This document shows, piece after piece, positions 1-7,826 of a stretch of DNA of 64,000 nucleotides (position 1 is its first letter; the number at the start of each line of letters is the position of its first letter). The notes beneath the pieces are model-generated. The model was not told the origin of the DNA. It saw nothing but the letters and a program-made list of their open reading frames with translations, and ran no database searches. Made by a program: the position numbers and the translations under genes. The stretch is taken from positions 1-64,000 of the forward strand of contig NZ_MVID01000012.1 in NCBI RefSeq assembly GCF_002086815.1, given 5' to 3'. The DNA is from Mycolicibacterium parafortuitum. GTDB taxonomy: Bacteria; Actinomycetota; Actinomycetes; Mycobacteriales; Mycobacteriaceae.

Positions 1-51
1 CATGATCATCGGCCTGACGCCACACCAGAAACCCACTAATTCAGCAGGCTC

Positions 52-843
52 CTAGCTGCCCAGTACCGCGGGTTGCTGCTCCAGGTGGCTCTTGAGATCC
101 GACAGCTTCGACGGCCAGCCGCCTGAGACCAGCTGGCGCACAGTGCTTTCCTCCGGGAATCCGGTGTGGGTCACGGTGAGTTTCACCCGGCCGTCGTCGA
201 CCGGTTCCATGTCGAACGTGACCGTCGACCGCGGTTCGGCGGCGGCCCGTTCGATGATCTCTTCGGACAATCCGACCGCGGTGAGGTCCTTGGTGAAGGT
301 GTGGAAGGTGAATGCCAGCCTGCGATAGGGGTCGCATTCGAGGACGACCTGCTCGGGTCCGGCGATGTTCAAGTCGCCGTCGCGCCATTGGAAAGTCGAG
401 CCCACCTTCCAGTCGGTCACCAACCCGTGGCCCATGTAGCGCTCCGAGAACGCCGGGTCGGTGACGGCCTGCCAGAGCAGCTCGGGGGTGGTCCTGATGT
501 AGGTGGTGTAGACGAAATCGTTGTTGTGCGCCATGGAATTCCGCTCCAATGCTGTTTTCAGGTCCGCGAGCGTCTGCGCCCGCAGTCGGTCGTAGTGGTT
601 GATCCAGCGGTCGGCGATGGCGTTGATGGGTTCGGCGTTCAGGTAGTGCAGTTTCTCGCGGCCTTGCCACACGGTGCTGATGAGGTTGGCGTCCTCGAGC
701 ACCTTCAGGTGCTTGCTCACCGATTGCCGGGCCATGTCCAGCCCGGCGCACAGTTCTCTCAGGCTCTGCCCGTTGCGGGCGTTCAAGCTGTCGAGAAGAC
801 GCCGCCGACTCGGGTCGGCGAGCGCGCGGAACACCTCGTCCAT
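52..843 (-). CDS. ArsR-family HTH regulator fused to an SRPBCC (AHSA1-like) domain
   Basis: A 263-residue two-domain protein. Residues 1-90 form an ArsR-type winged helix (MDEVFRALADPSRRRLLDSL at the start, recognition region DMARQSVSKHLKVLEDANLI). Residues about 110-245 look like an SRPBCC/AHSA1 lipid- or ligand-binding fold (FVYTTYIRTTPELLWQAVTD; later GGWPSKLSDLKSHLE). This fusion is common in actinobacteria, where the SRPBCC part is thought to sense a hydrophobic ligand. The ArsR metal-binding cysteines are absent. The gene is divergent from a patatin-like lipase, and the intergenic space holds two near-identical dyads that fit its operators. Autoregulation and control of the lipase are inferred. 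The ligand is unknown. Confidence 0.87.
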   Translation of the reverse strand: MDEVFRALADPSRRRLLDSLNARNGQSLRELCAGLDMARQSVSKHLKVLEDANLISTVWQGREKLHYLNAEPINAIADRWINHYDRLRAQTLADLKTALERNSMAHNNDFVYTTYIRTTPELLWQAVTDPAFSERYMGHGLVTDWKVGSTFQWRDGDLNIAGPEQVVLECDPYRRLAFTFHTFTKDLTAVGLSEEIIERAAAEPRSTVTFDMEPVDDGRVKLTVTHTGFPEESTVRQLVSGGWPSKLSDLKSHLEQQPAVLGS

Positions 844-864
844 GCCTCTAGTTCTCCCACATAT

Positions 865-915
865 GCAGCCTTATGGCTACATGTCTGACAATAGGCAGCC
901 AAATGGCTGCATGTC
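865..915. promoter_or_regulatory. Paired inverted-repeat operators between the ArsR-type regulator and the lipase gene
   Basis: Two copies of GCAGCC-N4-GGCTnC-ATGTC occur at 865-885 and 895-915, exactly 30 bp apart (about three helical turns). Each contains a dyad: AGCC-TTAT-GGCT in the first and GCAGCC-AAAT-GGCTGC in the second. They sit just upstream of the regulator start at 843 and the lipase start at 955. Binding by the ArsR-SRPBCC protein is inferred from position and symmetry. Confidence 0.65.
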
Positions 916-954
916 AATGGGGCGCCGCCCCCTCATATAGGCCAGAATGAGCAG

Positions 955-1929
955 ATGCGGGTCGCACTGGCGCTGGGCAGCGGCGGAGCACGCGGCTACG
1001 CCCACATCGGAGTCCTCAACGAGCTACGCGAGCGCGGCCACGACGTGGTCGGCATCTCCGGCTCGTCGATGGGAGCGCTCGTCGGCGGATTGGAGGCCGC
1101 CGACAAACTCGACGAATTCACGCTCTGGGCAAGCGGTTTGACCCAGCGGGCGGTGCTCCGGCTGCTCGATCCGTCGATCACGTCGGCCGGGGTGCTCAGG
1201 GCGGGCAGGATCCTCGACGCCGTCCGCGACATCCTGGGCGATGTCACCATCGAGGAGCTGCCGATCCCGTACACCTCGGTGGCGACCGACCTGGTCACGG
1301 GCAAATCGGTGTGGATGCAGCGCGGCCGGGTCGACGATGCGATCAGGGCCTCGATCGCGATCCCCGGCCTGATCACCCCGCACGTGCTCGACGGGCGACT
1401 GCTCGGCGACGGGGGCATTCTGGATCCGCTCCCGATGGCCCCGATCGCCGCCGCGCCCGCCGACGTCACGATCGCGGTCAGCCTGGCCGGTGAGGCCCCG
1501 GCGGCCGAACAACGCGTGCAGGACGCGCGCCAGCCCACGACCGACTGGCTCAGCCGGATGTGGCGCAGCAGTTCGTCGTTGTTCGACAACAAGACCGCGC
1601 ACTCGCTGCTGGAGACCCCGACCGGGCGCGCGGTGCTGGGCCGGTTCGTCGCGGCCGACGACGAACCCCTCGACGAGTCGGTGGAGACGACAGGGCACGA
1701 GTTGCCGAAGTTGAACAGTTTCGAGGTGATGAACCGTTCCATCGACATCGCCCAGGCCGCGCTGGCACGCCATATCCTCGCGGCTTATCCGCCGGACCTG
1801 CTTATCGAGGTTCCGCGCACGGTGTGCCGCAGTCTCGACTTCCACCGGGCCGCCGAGGTCATCGAGATCGGCCAGGAACTGGCCAGCGTCGCGCTCGACA
1901 CCTTGGAGCGCGCGGACTCAGAGCCCTGA
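955..1929 (+). CDS. Patatin-like phospholipase (RssA-type)
   Basis: A 324-residue patatin-family serine hydrolase, probably a cytosolic lipid acyl hydrolase. The oxyanion motif GSGGARG lies at about residues 8-14, the nucleophile elbow GSSMG at about 36-40, and the Asp of the catalytic dyad in LGDGGILDPLP at about 150. No signal peptide is visible. The remaining 150 residues are a less conserved C-terminal helical region. It is divergent from the ArsR-SRPBCC regulator, and its 3' end overlaps the convergent second patatin gene by 12 bp. Substrate is not readable from the sequence. Confidence 0.87.
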   Translation: MRVALALGSGGARGYAHIGVLNELRERGHDVVGISGSSMGALVGGLEAADKLDEFTLWASGLTQRAVLRLLDPSITSAGVLRAGRILDAVRDILGDVTIEELPIPYTSVATDLVTGKSVWMQRGRVDDAIRASIAIPGLITPHVLDGRLLGDGGILDPLPMAPIAAAPADVTIAVSLAGEAPAAEQRVQDARQPTTDWLSRMWRSSSSLFDNKTAHSLLETPTGRAVLGRFVAADDEPLDESVETTGHELPKLNSFEVMNRSIDIAQAALARHILAAYPPDLLIEVPRTVCRSLDFHRAAEVIEIGQELASVALDTLERADSEP

Positions 1930-2793
1930 CAGGAAGTCGGCCAGTCGCGCGGCCTCACGGCGCCCCTGCTCCCTGCCCGCCCGTGCCGCGGGCGCCCGGC
2001 ATGCCGGGTCGAGCGGATTCGGCCCGAACGCCGCCAGCGCCTCGCGGTCGGCGAAGACCGCCAGCGTCGCACCCGGAAAGGCCTCGATCTCGGCCGCCGT
2101 GCCGGCGCCCCACGGTGACGGGCCGTCGGCCGCCGACGGCACCAGCGCGACCGCGGACGCGCAGTCCGACACGGCGGACATGTTGACGGTGCTGGCCACG
2201 CCGCCGTCCATGTAGCGCCGGCCACCGATGGTGACCGGGGGCCACACCCCGGGAACCGCACAGCTGGCCGCGACGGCGTCGACCAGTGCGACCCCGGAGC
2301 CCGCCGTCAGCACCGACAACTCGCCGGTGTCGATGTCGACGGCGGTGACGCGCAGGTCGCGCTGCGGCCAGACATGGGACGGAAGGCGGTGCTCGATCAC
2401 CGTGCGGCGCACCGCTTCGTCCACCGTGTCGGTGCTCGCCGCGACCGCACCGATCTTCTGGAGCTTCCGCGCTTTCGTCGTATCCGGGGTGGTCATCGCG
2501 GTGAGGAACAGCTCGGTGATCGTCTCGATCGACACCCCGGGATGGATCTCGTGGGCGCCGTATTCCTCGGACAGTTGCCGTTCGTACAACTGCTCCAGGG
2601 GCACGCCGCTGCACAGCTGAGCCCCGACGGTCGATCCGGCCGAGGTTCCGAGCAGGACGTCGGCGCCGAGCAGCCGCCGGCCGACCTCGGGCGCTTCCTC
2701 GACGATGCCGAGCAGCACGCCGGTCTCCCAGGCGATTCCGGCGAGTCCGCCGCCGGCGAGGACGAGTGCGCTCAGGGTCCCGTTACTGTTCAC
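1918..2793 (-). CDS. Patatin-like phospholipase
   Basis: A 291-residue second patatin-family protein read toward the first. It has the glycine-rich oxyanion loop LAGGGLAGIAWETG near residue 12, the nucleophile motif GTSAG near residue 50, and the DGG motif in YMDGGVAS near residue 195. The start is GTG at 2793, preceded by AGGAAGG. The two patatins are divergent in sequence, so this is probably not a recent tandem duplication. Residues about 95-150 resemble a lid or variable region. Soluble; substrate unknown. Confidence 0.87.
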   Translation of the reverse strand: MNSNGTLSALVLAGGGLAGIAWETGVLLGIVEEAPEVGRRLLGADVLLGTSAGSTVGAQLCSGVPLEQLYERQLSEEYGAHEIHPGVSIETITELFLTAMTTPDTTKARKLQKIGAVAASTDTVDEAVRRTVIEHRLPSHVWPQRDLRVTAVDIDTGELSVLTAGSGVALVDAVAASCAVPGVWPPVTIGGRRYMDGGVASTVNMSAVSDCASAVALVPSAADGPSPWGAGTAAEIEAFPGATLAVFADREALAAFGPNPLDPACRAPAARAGREQGRREAARLADFLSGL

Positions 2794-2858
2794 GCTGCCT
2801 TCCTGTCGCGGGGCACCTGCTCCCGCGGTCGCCGCGATTCTAGTTTGCGGCGCGCCGG

Positions 2859-3719
2859 CTACCGGACACTCTGGCTGACCGCCGCGGCGGGATTCAGCTC
2901 GGCGAGGGTGAGTTGGTGGCGGGGTTCGGGTATCGCGCCGGACACGCTGCTGATCTCCAGATCGGGTCCGACGTGCACCAGTTCACCCGGCTCCAGGAGC
3001 CGCCAGGCGGGGTCGTCGTCCATGGTCTCGGTCGCGAAGACCACCGAGGGTGAATCCATCAGGTGCTCCGACCGCGCGTGAATCCTGTTGCTGCGCAATT
3101 CGAATGCCGCATGCTCGGCGGGACGGCGCCGGTCGAGGATGAACAGGTCGTGCGTGTCGGGATAGCGCAGGGCCCACATGTCGGTCGCCGTACACAGCAG
3201 AATGTTGACCGCGTGCAGGGGGACGTTGCCGGCGATCCAGGTCATCGCCTCCACCAGCCCCGCTCCGACGTCTCCGCCGTGGCGGCGCACCGACGCGGTG
3301 ATGAGCGCGAACACCCGCTCCGAGTCCGTCTGCCCGAGCACCAGATCACGTGCGGACAACTCCTTGAGCCGCGCGTCCATCGAGTCCAGCCCCTCCACCA
3401 CGCCGTTGTGCGCGAAGAGCCTGCCGTCCTGCAGGAACGGATGGGTGTTGACCGCGGCCGACCCGCCGGTCGTGGCGTAGCGCACGTGGGCGATGAACGT
3501 CGTGCCGGTGTATTCGACGGCCTCGCGGGTGAATTCGGGGTCCGTCCAGGCCGCGACGGGTTGCTTGGACACCATCGGTGCACCGGACTGTTCGAACACC
3601 CCGATCCCGGTGCCATCCGGGTTCTTGTGACTCTGCCGGGCGAGACTGTCCGGCGCGTCGAGTAACCAGAACGTCGCCGAGACGGGCTTGCCGGCGTGCA
3701 GACCGAACAGCCGGCACAT
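2859..3719 (-). CDS. Class II glutamine amidotransferase (YafJ/EgtC-like)
   Basis: A 286-residue Ntn-type glutamine amidotransferase. Cys2 (MCRLFG) is the expected nucleophile after Met removal. RYATTGG (about 81-87) and FAHNGVVEG (about 103-111) are the conserved glutamine-binding and oxyanion segments. The family includes EgtC, the gamma-glutamyl hydrolase of ergothioneine synthesis, but no egtB or egtD is adjacent, so the generic YafJ-type name is safer. The gene is single and ends 65 bp downstream of the start of the second patatin. Confidence 0.85.
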   Translation of the reverse strand: MCRLFGLHAGKPVSATFWLLDAPDSLARQSHKNPDGTGIGVFEQSGAPMVSKQPVAAWTDPEFTREAVEYTGTTFIAHVRYATTGGSAAVNTHPFLQDGRLFAHNGVVEGLDSMDARLKELSARDLVLGQTDSERVFALITASVRRHGGDVGAGLVEAMTWIAGNVPLHAVNILLCTATDMWALRYPDTHDLFILDRRRPAEHAAFELRSNRIHARSEHLMDSPSVVFATETMDDDPAWRLLEPGELVHVGPDLEISSVSGAIPEPRHQLTLAELNPAAAVSQSVR

Positions 3720-3788
3720 CAGGGCGACTCTTCGCCGAGGCCAGAGCGGGGCGTCATCGCACGGGCGAGAGCCATGCCCCGATAGTAG

Positions 3789-4850
3789 TCACCGCGGGCC
3801 CGTACCGAGGCCGGATGCGGCTTTACCGCTGATGAAGGGCAGGTCGAGGTAGGTGCTGACGCCCGGCGGCGCGGCGCACACGGCGGGCACCGAGTTCACG
3901 CAGTGCGCCGCGGTCGCGACGATCCCCGATTCGGGCCCGTGCTCGCCGAACTCCGACTGGAATCCCTTGATCACCACCGTGAAGTCCGGGTTGCCCCGCA
4001 CCTCCATCTCGTAGCGCTGCCCTTCGGGACCGAAATCCCATGCCGGATCCAGATTCTCCTCACCCATCAGCCAGTTCACGGTGACCCGGACGACGACGTC
4101 GTCGCCGACGAGTGCCTCCCAGTGGAAGCGGCGCGCGGCGACCTGGCCGGGCTCGATCGCACCCAACGGAGAGTCGATCGGCGCGGTGGCGACCGCGATC
4201 TCCTGCGACGAGCGGATCTTGGGCTCGGCGGCGAATCCCATCGCGTCGACGATCATCCGCACCGACTGGACGAATCCGCCGTCGAGCAGTTTCTGCATCG
4301 GCCCGGACAGCGCCTTGTCCGGGGTGTCGCCGAAGCCCATGACATACCGCAGCACGTCGGGTGCCTCGTAGGTCCTCAGGTCCGAGAACTCCTCGGCGCG
4401 AACGAAAGTCACGCCGGTCGACATCGCCGACATCAACAGCGGGAACTTCTCACTGATCCCGCCGGGCGCGATTCCGGTGCCGTGCAGGGTGACCCCACCC
4501 GCCTCGGCGGCGGCCCGCAGCGGCGCGGCCTCCTTCTCCGACGGGTAGAACCAGCCGACCGGGCTGACGACGTTCTTTCCCGACCGCAGCAACGCGGTGA
4601 CCTCGTCAGGGTTCGGCAGCAGCGGGGTGTAGATGACCGCGTCGGCGTCCAGCGCCAGGATCTCGTCCACGCTATTGGTGGCGATCACACCCAGCGGCGC
4701 GGTGCCGACGATGTCGCCGACGTCGCGGCCCGCCTTGGCGTCCGAATGCACCCAGCAGCCGACCAGTTCGAGCTCGGGGTGGTCGAGGACCCCGCGGATC
4801 GCGGCGACACCGACCCCGCCGGTGGCCCATTGCACGACGCGCAGCGCCAT
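3789..4850 (-). CDS. DapB-like NAD(P)-dependent dehydrogenase/reductase, probable KstR-regulon member
   Basis: A 353-residue protein with an N-terminal Rossmann motif (VVQWATGGVGVAAIRG, residues 4-19) followed by a dihydrodipicolinate reductase-like fold, as in 2,4-diaminopentanoate dehydrogenase-like proteins of mycobacteria. The open frame extends further upstream, but the ATG at 4850 starts at the conserved Rossmann strand, and the extension is basic, low-complexity and crosses the operator. It is divergent from a thiolase-like gene with a perfect KstR box between them, which suggests a role in sterol or lipid side-chain breakdown. The true substrate is unknown. Confidence 0.78.
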   Translation of the reverse strand: MALRVVQWATGGVGVAAIRGVLDHPELELVGCWVHSDAKAGRDVGDIVGTAPLGVIATNSVDEILALDADAVIYTPLLPNPDEVTALLRSGKNVVSPVGWFYPSEKEAAPLRAAAEAGGVTLHGTGIAPGGISEKFPLLMSAMSTGVTFVRAEEFSDLRTYEAPDVLRYVMGFGDTPDKALSGPMQKLLDGGFVQSVRMIVDAMGFAAEPKIRSSQEIAVATAPIDSPLGAIEPGQVAARRFHWEALVGDDVVVRVTVNWLMGEENLDPAWDFGPEGQRYEMEVRGNPDFTVVIKGFQSEFGEHGPESGIVATAAHCVNSVPAVCAAPPGVSTYLDLPFISGKAASGLGTGPR

Positions 4851-4876
4851 CTCGTCCCCTTCCCGGAAGATAGAAC

Positions 4877-4890
4877 TAGAACACGTTCTA
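4877..4890. promoter_or_regulatory. KstR operator (cholesterol regulon box)
   Basis: TAGAACACGTTCTA is a perfect 14-bp palindrome that matches the published KstR consensus TnnAACnnGTTnnA at every fixed position. It lies between the divergent starts at 4850 and 5006, so one dimer could repress both genes. KstR is a TetR-family repressor released by cholesterol-derived CoA thioesters. Confidence 0.85.
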
Positions 4891-5005
4891 TTTAGATGTA
4901 CACCAGGCGCGGCGGCCGCCGACGGAGATCTGCACAACTGGTGGTCGATGCTCGGGTGGTCCGCGTTAACGTGCCTAGATACGCAATGTGGCGAAAGGGA
5001 ATGTG

Positions 5006-6193
5006 ATGAACCGAGTGTTCGTGGTCGGGGTCGGGATGACGAAGTTCGAGAAGCCCGGCCGGCGGGAAGGCTGGGACTACCCCGACATGGCCCGCGAGTC
5101 GGGAACCAAGGCGCTCGAGGACGCCGGGGTCGCCTACACCGAGATCCAGCAGGGCTTCGTCGGCTACTGCTCGGGTGACTCGACGTCGGGACAGCGGGCA
5201 CTCTACGAACTCGGCATGACGGGCATCCCGATCGTCAATGTCAACAACAACTGCTCGACCGGCTCGACGGCGCTCTACCTCGCCGCCCAGTCGATCCGCG
5301 GCGGGTTGGCCGACTGTGTGCTCGCGCTGGGCTTCGAGAAGATGCAACCGGGCTCGCTGGGCGGCGGAGCCCAGGACCGGGAATCCCCGCTGGGACGGCA
5401 CGTCAAGGCGCTGGCCGAGATCGACGAGTTCGCCTTCCCGGTCGCGCCGTGGATGTTCGGCGCCGCGGGGCGCGAACACATGAAGAAGTACGGCACGACC
5501 GCAGAGCATTTCGCGAAGATCGGGTTCAAGAACCACAAGCATTCGGTGAACAACCCGTACGCGCAGTTCCAGGACGAGTACTCGCTCGACGACATCCTCG
5601 GCGCCAAGATGATCTCCGATCCGCTGACCAAGCTGCAGTGCTCGCCGACCTCCGACGGGTCGGCCGCGGTGGTACTGGCCAGCGAGGACTACGTGGCCCG
5701 CCACGACCTCGCCGGGCAGGCGGTCGAGATCGTCGGCCAGGCAATGACCACCGACTTCGCGTCGACGTTCGACGGCAGCGCCGCCAACATCATCGGTTAC
5801 GACATGAACGTCCAAGCGGCACAGCAGGTTTACCAGCAGTCGGGGCTGGGCCCGGAGGACTTCCAGGTGATCGAACTGCACGACTGCTTCTCGGCCAACG
5901 AACTGCTTCTCTACGAGGCCCTCGGATTGTGCGGGCCCGGCGAGGCGCCGAAGCTCATCGACGACAACGACACCACCTACGGTGGACGCTGGGTGGTGAA
6001 CCCGTCCGGCGGGCTGATCTCGAAGGGGCATCCGCTGGGAGCGACCGGTCTGGCGCAGTGCAGCGAGCTGACCTGGCAGCTGCGCGGTACCGCCGACAAG
6101 CGTCAGGTCGACGGTGTGACCGCGGCCCTGCAGCACAACATCGGTCTCGGCGGCGCCGCCGTGGTGACCGCCTACCAGCGCGCCGAGCGGTAG
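5006..6193 (+). CDS. SCP-x type thiolase / nonspecific lipid-transfer protein
   Basis: A 395-residue thiolase-fold enzyme. The acyl-accepting cysteine is in [14 protein letters not shown] (Cys at about residue 85). HDCF near 290 and KGHPLGATG near 340 supply the His and C-terminal catalytic loop region. The family catalyses thiolytic or retro-aldol cleavage of long-chain or steroid CoA esters; Rv1627c-type proteins are the closest class I recall. ATG 5006 is chosen because AAAGGGA lies 5 bp upstream; the GTG at 4988 is an alternative. The KstR box between it and the divergent reductase supports a sterol-catabolic role. Confidence 0.85.
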   Translation: MNRVFVVGVGMTKFEKPGRREGWDYPDMARESGTKALEDAGVAYTEIQQGFVGYCSGDSTSGQRALYELGMTGIPIVNVNNNCSTGSTALYLAAQSIRGGLADCVLALGFEKMQPGSLGGGAQDRESPLGRHVKALAEIDEFAFPVAPWMFGAAGREHMKKYGTTAEHFAKIGFKNHKHSVNNPYAQFQDEYSLDDILGAKMISDPLTKLQCSPTSDGSAAVVLASEDYVARHDLAGQAVEIVGQAMTTDFASTFDGSAANIIGYDMNVQAAQQVYQQSGLGPEDFQVIELHDCFSANELLLYEALGLCGPGEAPKLIDDNDTTYGGRWVVNPSGGLISKGHPLGATGLAQCSELTWQLRGTADKRQVDGVTAALQHNIGLGGAAVVTAYQRAER

Positions 6194-6212
6194 GTAGCCC
6201 CTCCCCTTTCCC

Positions 6213-6276
6213 CCGCGAGCAGACACATACTCCGGCGTGTCGACGCGTGTCGCCGCGAGTTTGTGTCTGCTCGCGG
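6213..6276. repeat. Long inverted repeat between convergent genes
   Basis: CCGCGAGCAGACACA (6213-6227) is repeated as a perfect reverse complement at 6262-6276 with a 34-bp loop that itself contains CGACGCGTGTCGCCGCGAG. It lies just after the thiolase stop. The word GCGAGCAGACnCA resembles a dispersed intergenic repeat I associate with mycobacterial genomes; that recollection needs a genome-wide count. Confidence 0.7.
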
Positions 6277-6282
6277 CAGCAG

Positions 6283-6316
6283 AAAGCCCGGCCGGCGAGG
6301 GATCCGACCGGGCTTT
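6283..6316. terminator. Bidirectional hairpin terminator
   Basis: AAAGCCCGG (6283-6291) pairs perfectly with CCGGGCTTT (6308-6316) around a 16-bp loop. It lies between the convergent thiolase and dctA genes. There is no long T tract, which is usual for mycobacterial terminators. Confidence 0.7.
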
Positions 6317-6328
6317 CCTGCGTGTGCC

Positions 6329-7717
6329 CTACACCGCCGCAGGGGCCTTCTCCTGCGTCGGCTCTTCGACACGCGAGCCGTGGTCTGAATCCAGCATGGT
6401 GAGCTCGTCGAACGGATCTCGGCCTGCCAGAACGGAATCCACCTTCGCCTTGTCCAGGGTGTGCGTCCACGACCCGACCAGCAGCGTCGCGACCGCATTG
6501 CCGGAGAAGTTGGTCAGCGCTCGCGCCTCGGACATGAACCGGTCGATGCCGACGATCAACCCGACCCCGTCGAGCAGGTCCGGGCGGTGGGCCTGCAGGC
6601 CGCCGGCCAGCGTCGCCAGCCCGGCGCCGGTCACCCCCGCCGCACCCTTGGACGCGACGATCATGAACACCAGCAGGCCGATCTGCTCCCCCACCGACAG
6701 CGGGTCGCCCAGTGCGCCGGCGATGAACAGCGACGCCATCGTCAGGTAGATCGCGGTGCCGTCGAGGTTGAACGAGTAGCCGGTCGGGACGACGACGCCG
6801 ACGGTCGAGCGGTCGACGCCGAGATGCTCCATCTTCGCGATCAGGCGCGGCAGCGCCGACTCCGACGACGAGGTCGACACGATCAGCAGGTACTCGCGGG
6901 CCAGGTAGCGGACCAGCTTGAAGATCGACACCCCCGACACCACCCGCAGCAGCGCGCCGAGCACGCCGAACACGAAGATCACACAGGTCAGGTAGAAGCC
7001 CAGCATCAACGCCAGCAGCTGACCGACCGCGGCCCAGCCGGTCTGGCCGACGACGTTGGCGATCGCACCGAACGCGCCGATCGGGGCCAGCCACAGGATC
7101 ATCACCAGCACCTTGAAGACCAGCTTCTGCAGGTGCTCGATACCGCGCAGGATGGGCTGGCCCGCCGAGCCGAGACCCTGCAGCGCGAAACCGACCAGCA
7201 GCGCGATGAACAGCGCCTGCAGCACACTGCCCTCGGTCAGTGCCGAGAACATCGACGTCGGGATGATGCCCTGGACGAAGTCCATCAGACCGCCGGCCTC
7301 GTGCGCCTTGTCGGCGAGTTCGGCACCCTTGCCCGCCGTGTCCGTGACGTTGAGGCCGGTGCCCGGATGCAGGATGTTGCCGACGACGAGGCCGATGGCC
7401 AGCGCGAACGTCGACATCGCCAGGAAGTAGACGAAGGCGAGACCGCCGACCTTGCCGACGGTCGCGGCCTTGCGCACCGATCCGATGCCCAGCACGATCG
7501 TGCAGAAGATGACCGGCGCGATCATCATCTTGATCAGCGCGACGAACATCGTGCCGAGCACTCCGACGCTCTTGCCCACGTCGGGGGCGAGGATGCCGAC
7601 CGCGACACCGGCGATCACCGCCACGATCACGGCGATGTAGAGCCAGTGGGTGCGGTCGCGCCGCTTCGGCGGCTCGGGTACCGGCCCGGGGGCGGGTCTG
7701 TCCATCGTGGTGGTCAT
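6329..7717 (-). CDS. dctA: C4-dicarboxylate:cation symporter DctA
   Basis: A 462-residue DAACS-family secondary transporter for succinate, fumarate or malate uptake. It has eight or more hydrophobic segments, the SSSESALPRLI serine-rich re-entrant hairpin (about residues 277-287), and the substrate/cation motif GYSFNLDGTAIYL (about 316-328). The N-terminus is a 30-residue Pro/Arg-rich cytoplasmic tail. The ATG at 7717 follows AAGGAGTTCCG. It is divergent from a CitA/DcuS-type sensor kinase and its regulator, which very likely control it in response to external dicarboxylate. Confidence 0.92.
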   Translation of the reverse strand: MTTTMDRPAPGPVPEPPKRRDRTHWLYIAVIVAVIAGVAVGILAPDVGKSVGVLGTMFVALIKMMIAPVIFCTIVLGIGSVRKAATVGKVGGLAFVYFLAMSTFALAIGLVVGNILHPGTGLNVTDTAGKGAELADKAHEAGGLMDFVQGIIPTSMFSALTEGSVLQALFIALLVGFALQGLGSAGQPILRGIEHLQKLVFKVLVMILWLAPIGAFGAIANVVGQTGWAAVGQLLALMLGFYLTCVIFVFGVLGALLRVVSGVSIFKLVRYLAREYLLIVSTSSSESALPRLIAKMEHLGVDRSTVGVVVPTGYSFNLDGTAIYLTMASLFIAGALGDPLSVGEQIGLLVFMIVASKGAAGVTGAGLATLAGGLQAHRPDLLDGVGLIVGIDRFMSEARALTNFSGNAVATLLVGSWTHTLDKAKVDSVLAGRDPFDELTMLDSDHGSRVEEPTQEKAPAAV

Positions 7718-7826
7718 CGGAACTCCTTAGGCACGCAGCTCGGCGATTGGGTCTGGAAAGATGCTCACCGACGACGTGACCCAGGTCACGGTTTAGTTCA
7801 TTACGTTCACGACGGAGGGTGCGCCG

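Noticed and set aside
2859..3719. egtC of ergothioneine biosynthesis
   Set aside because: The fold fits, but none of egtA, egtB, egtD or egtE is nearby; kept as a generic class II amidotransferase.
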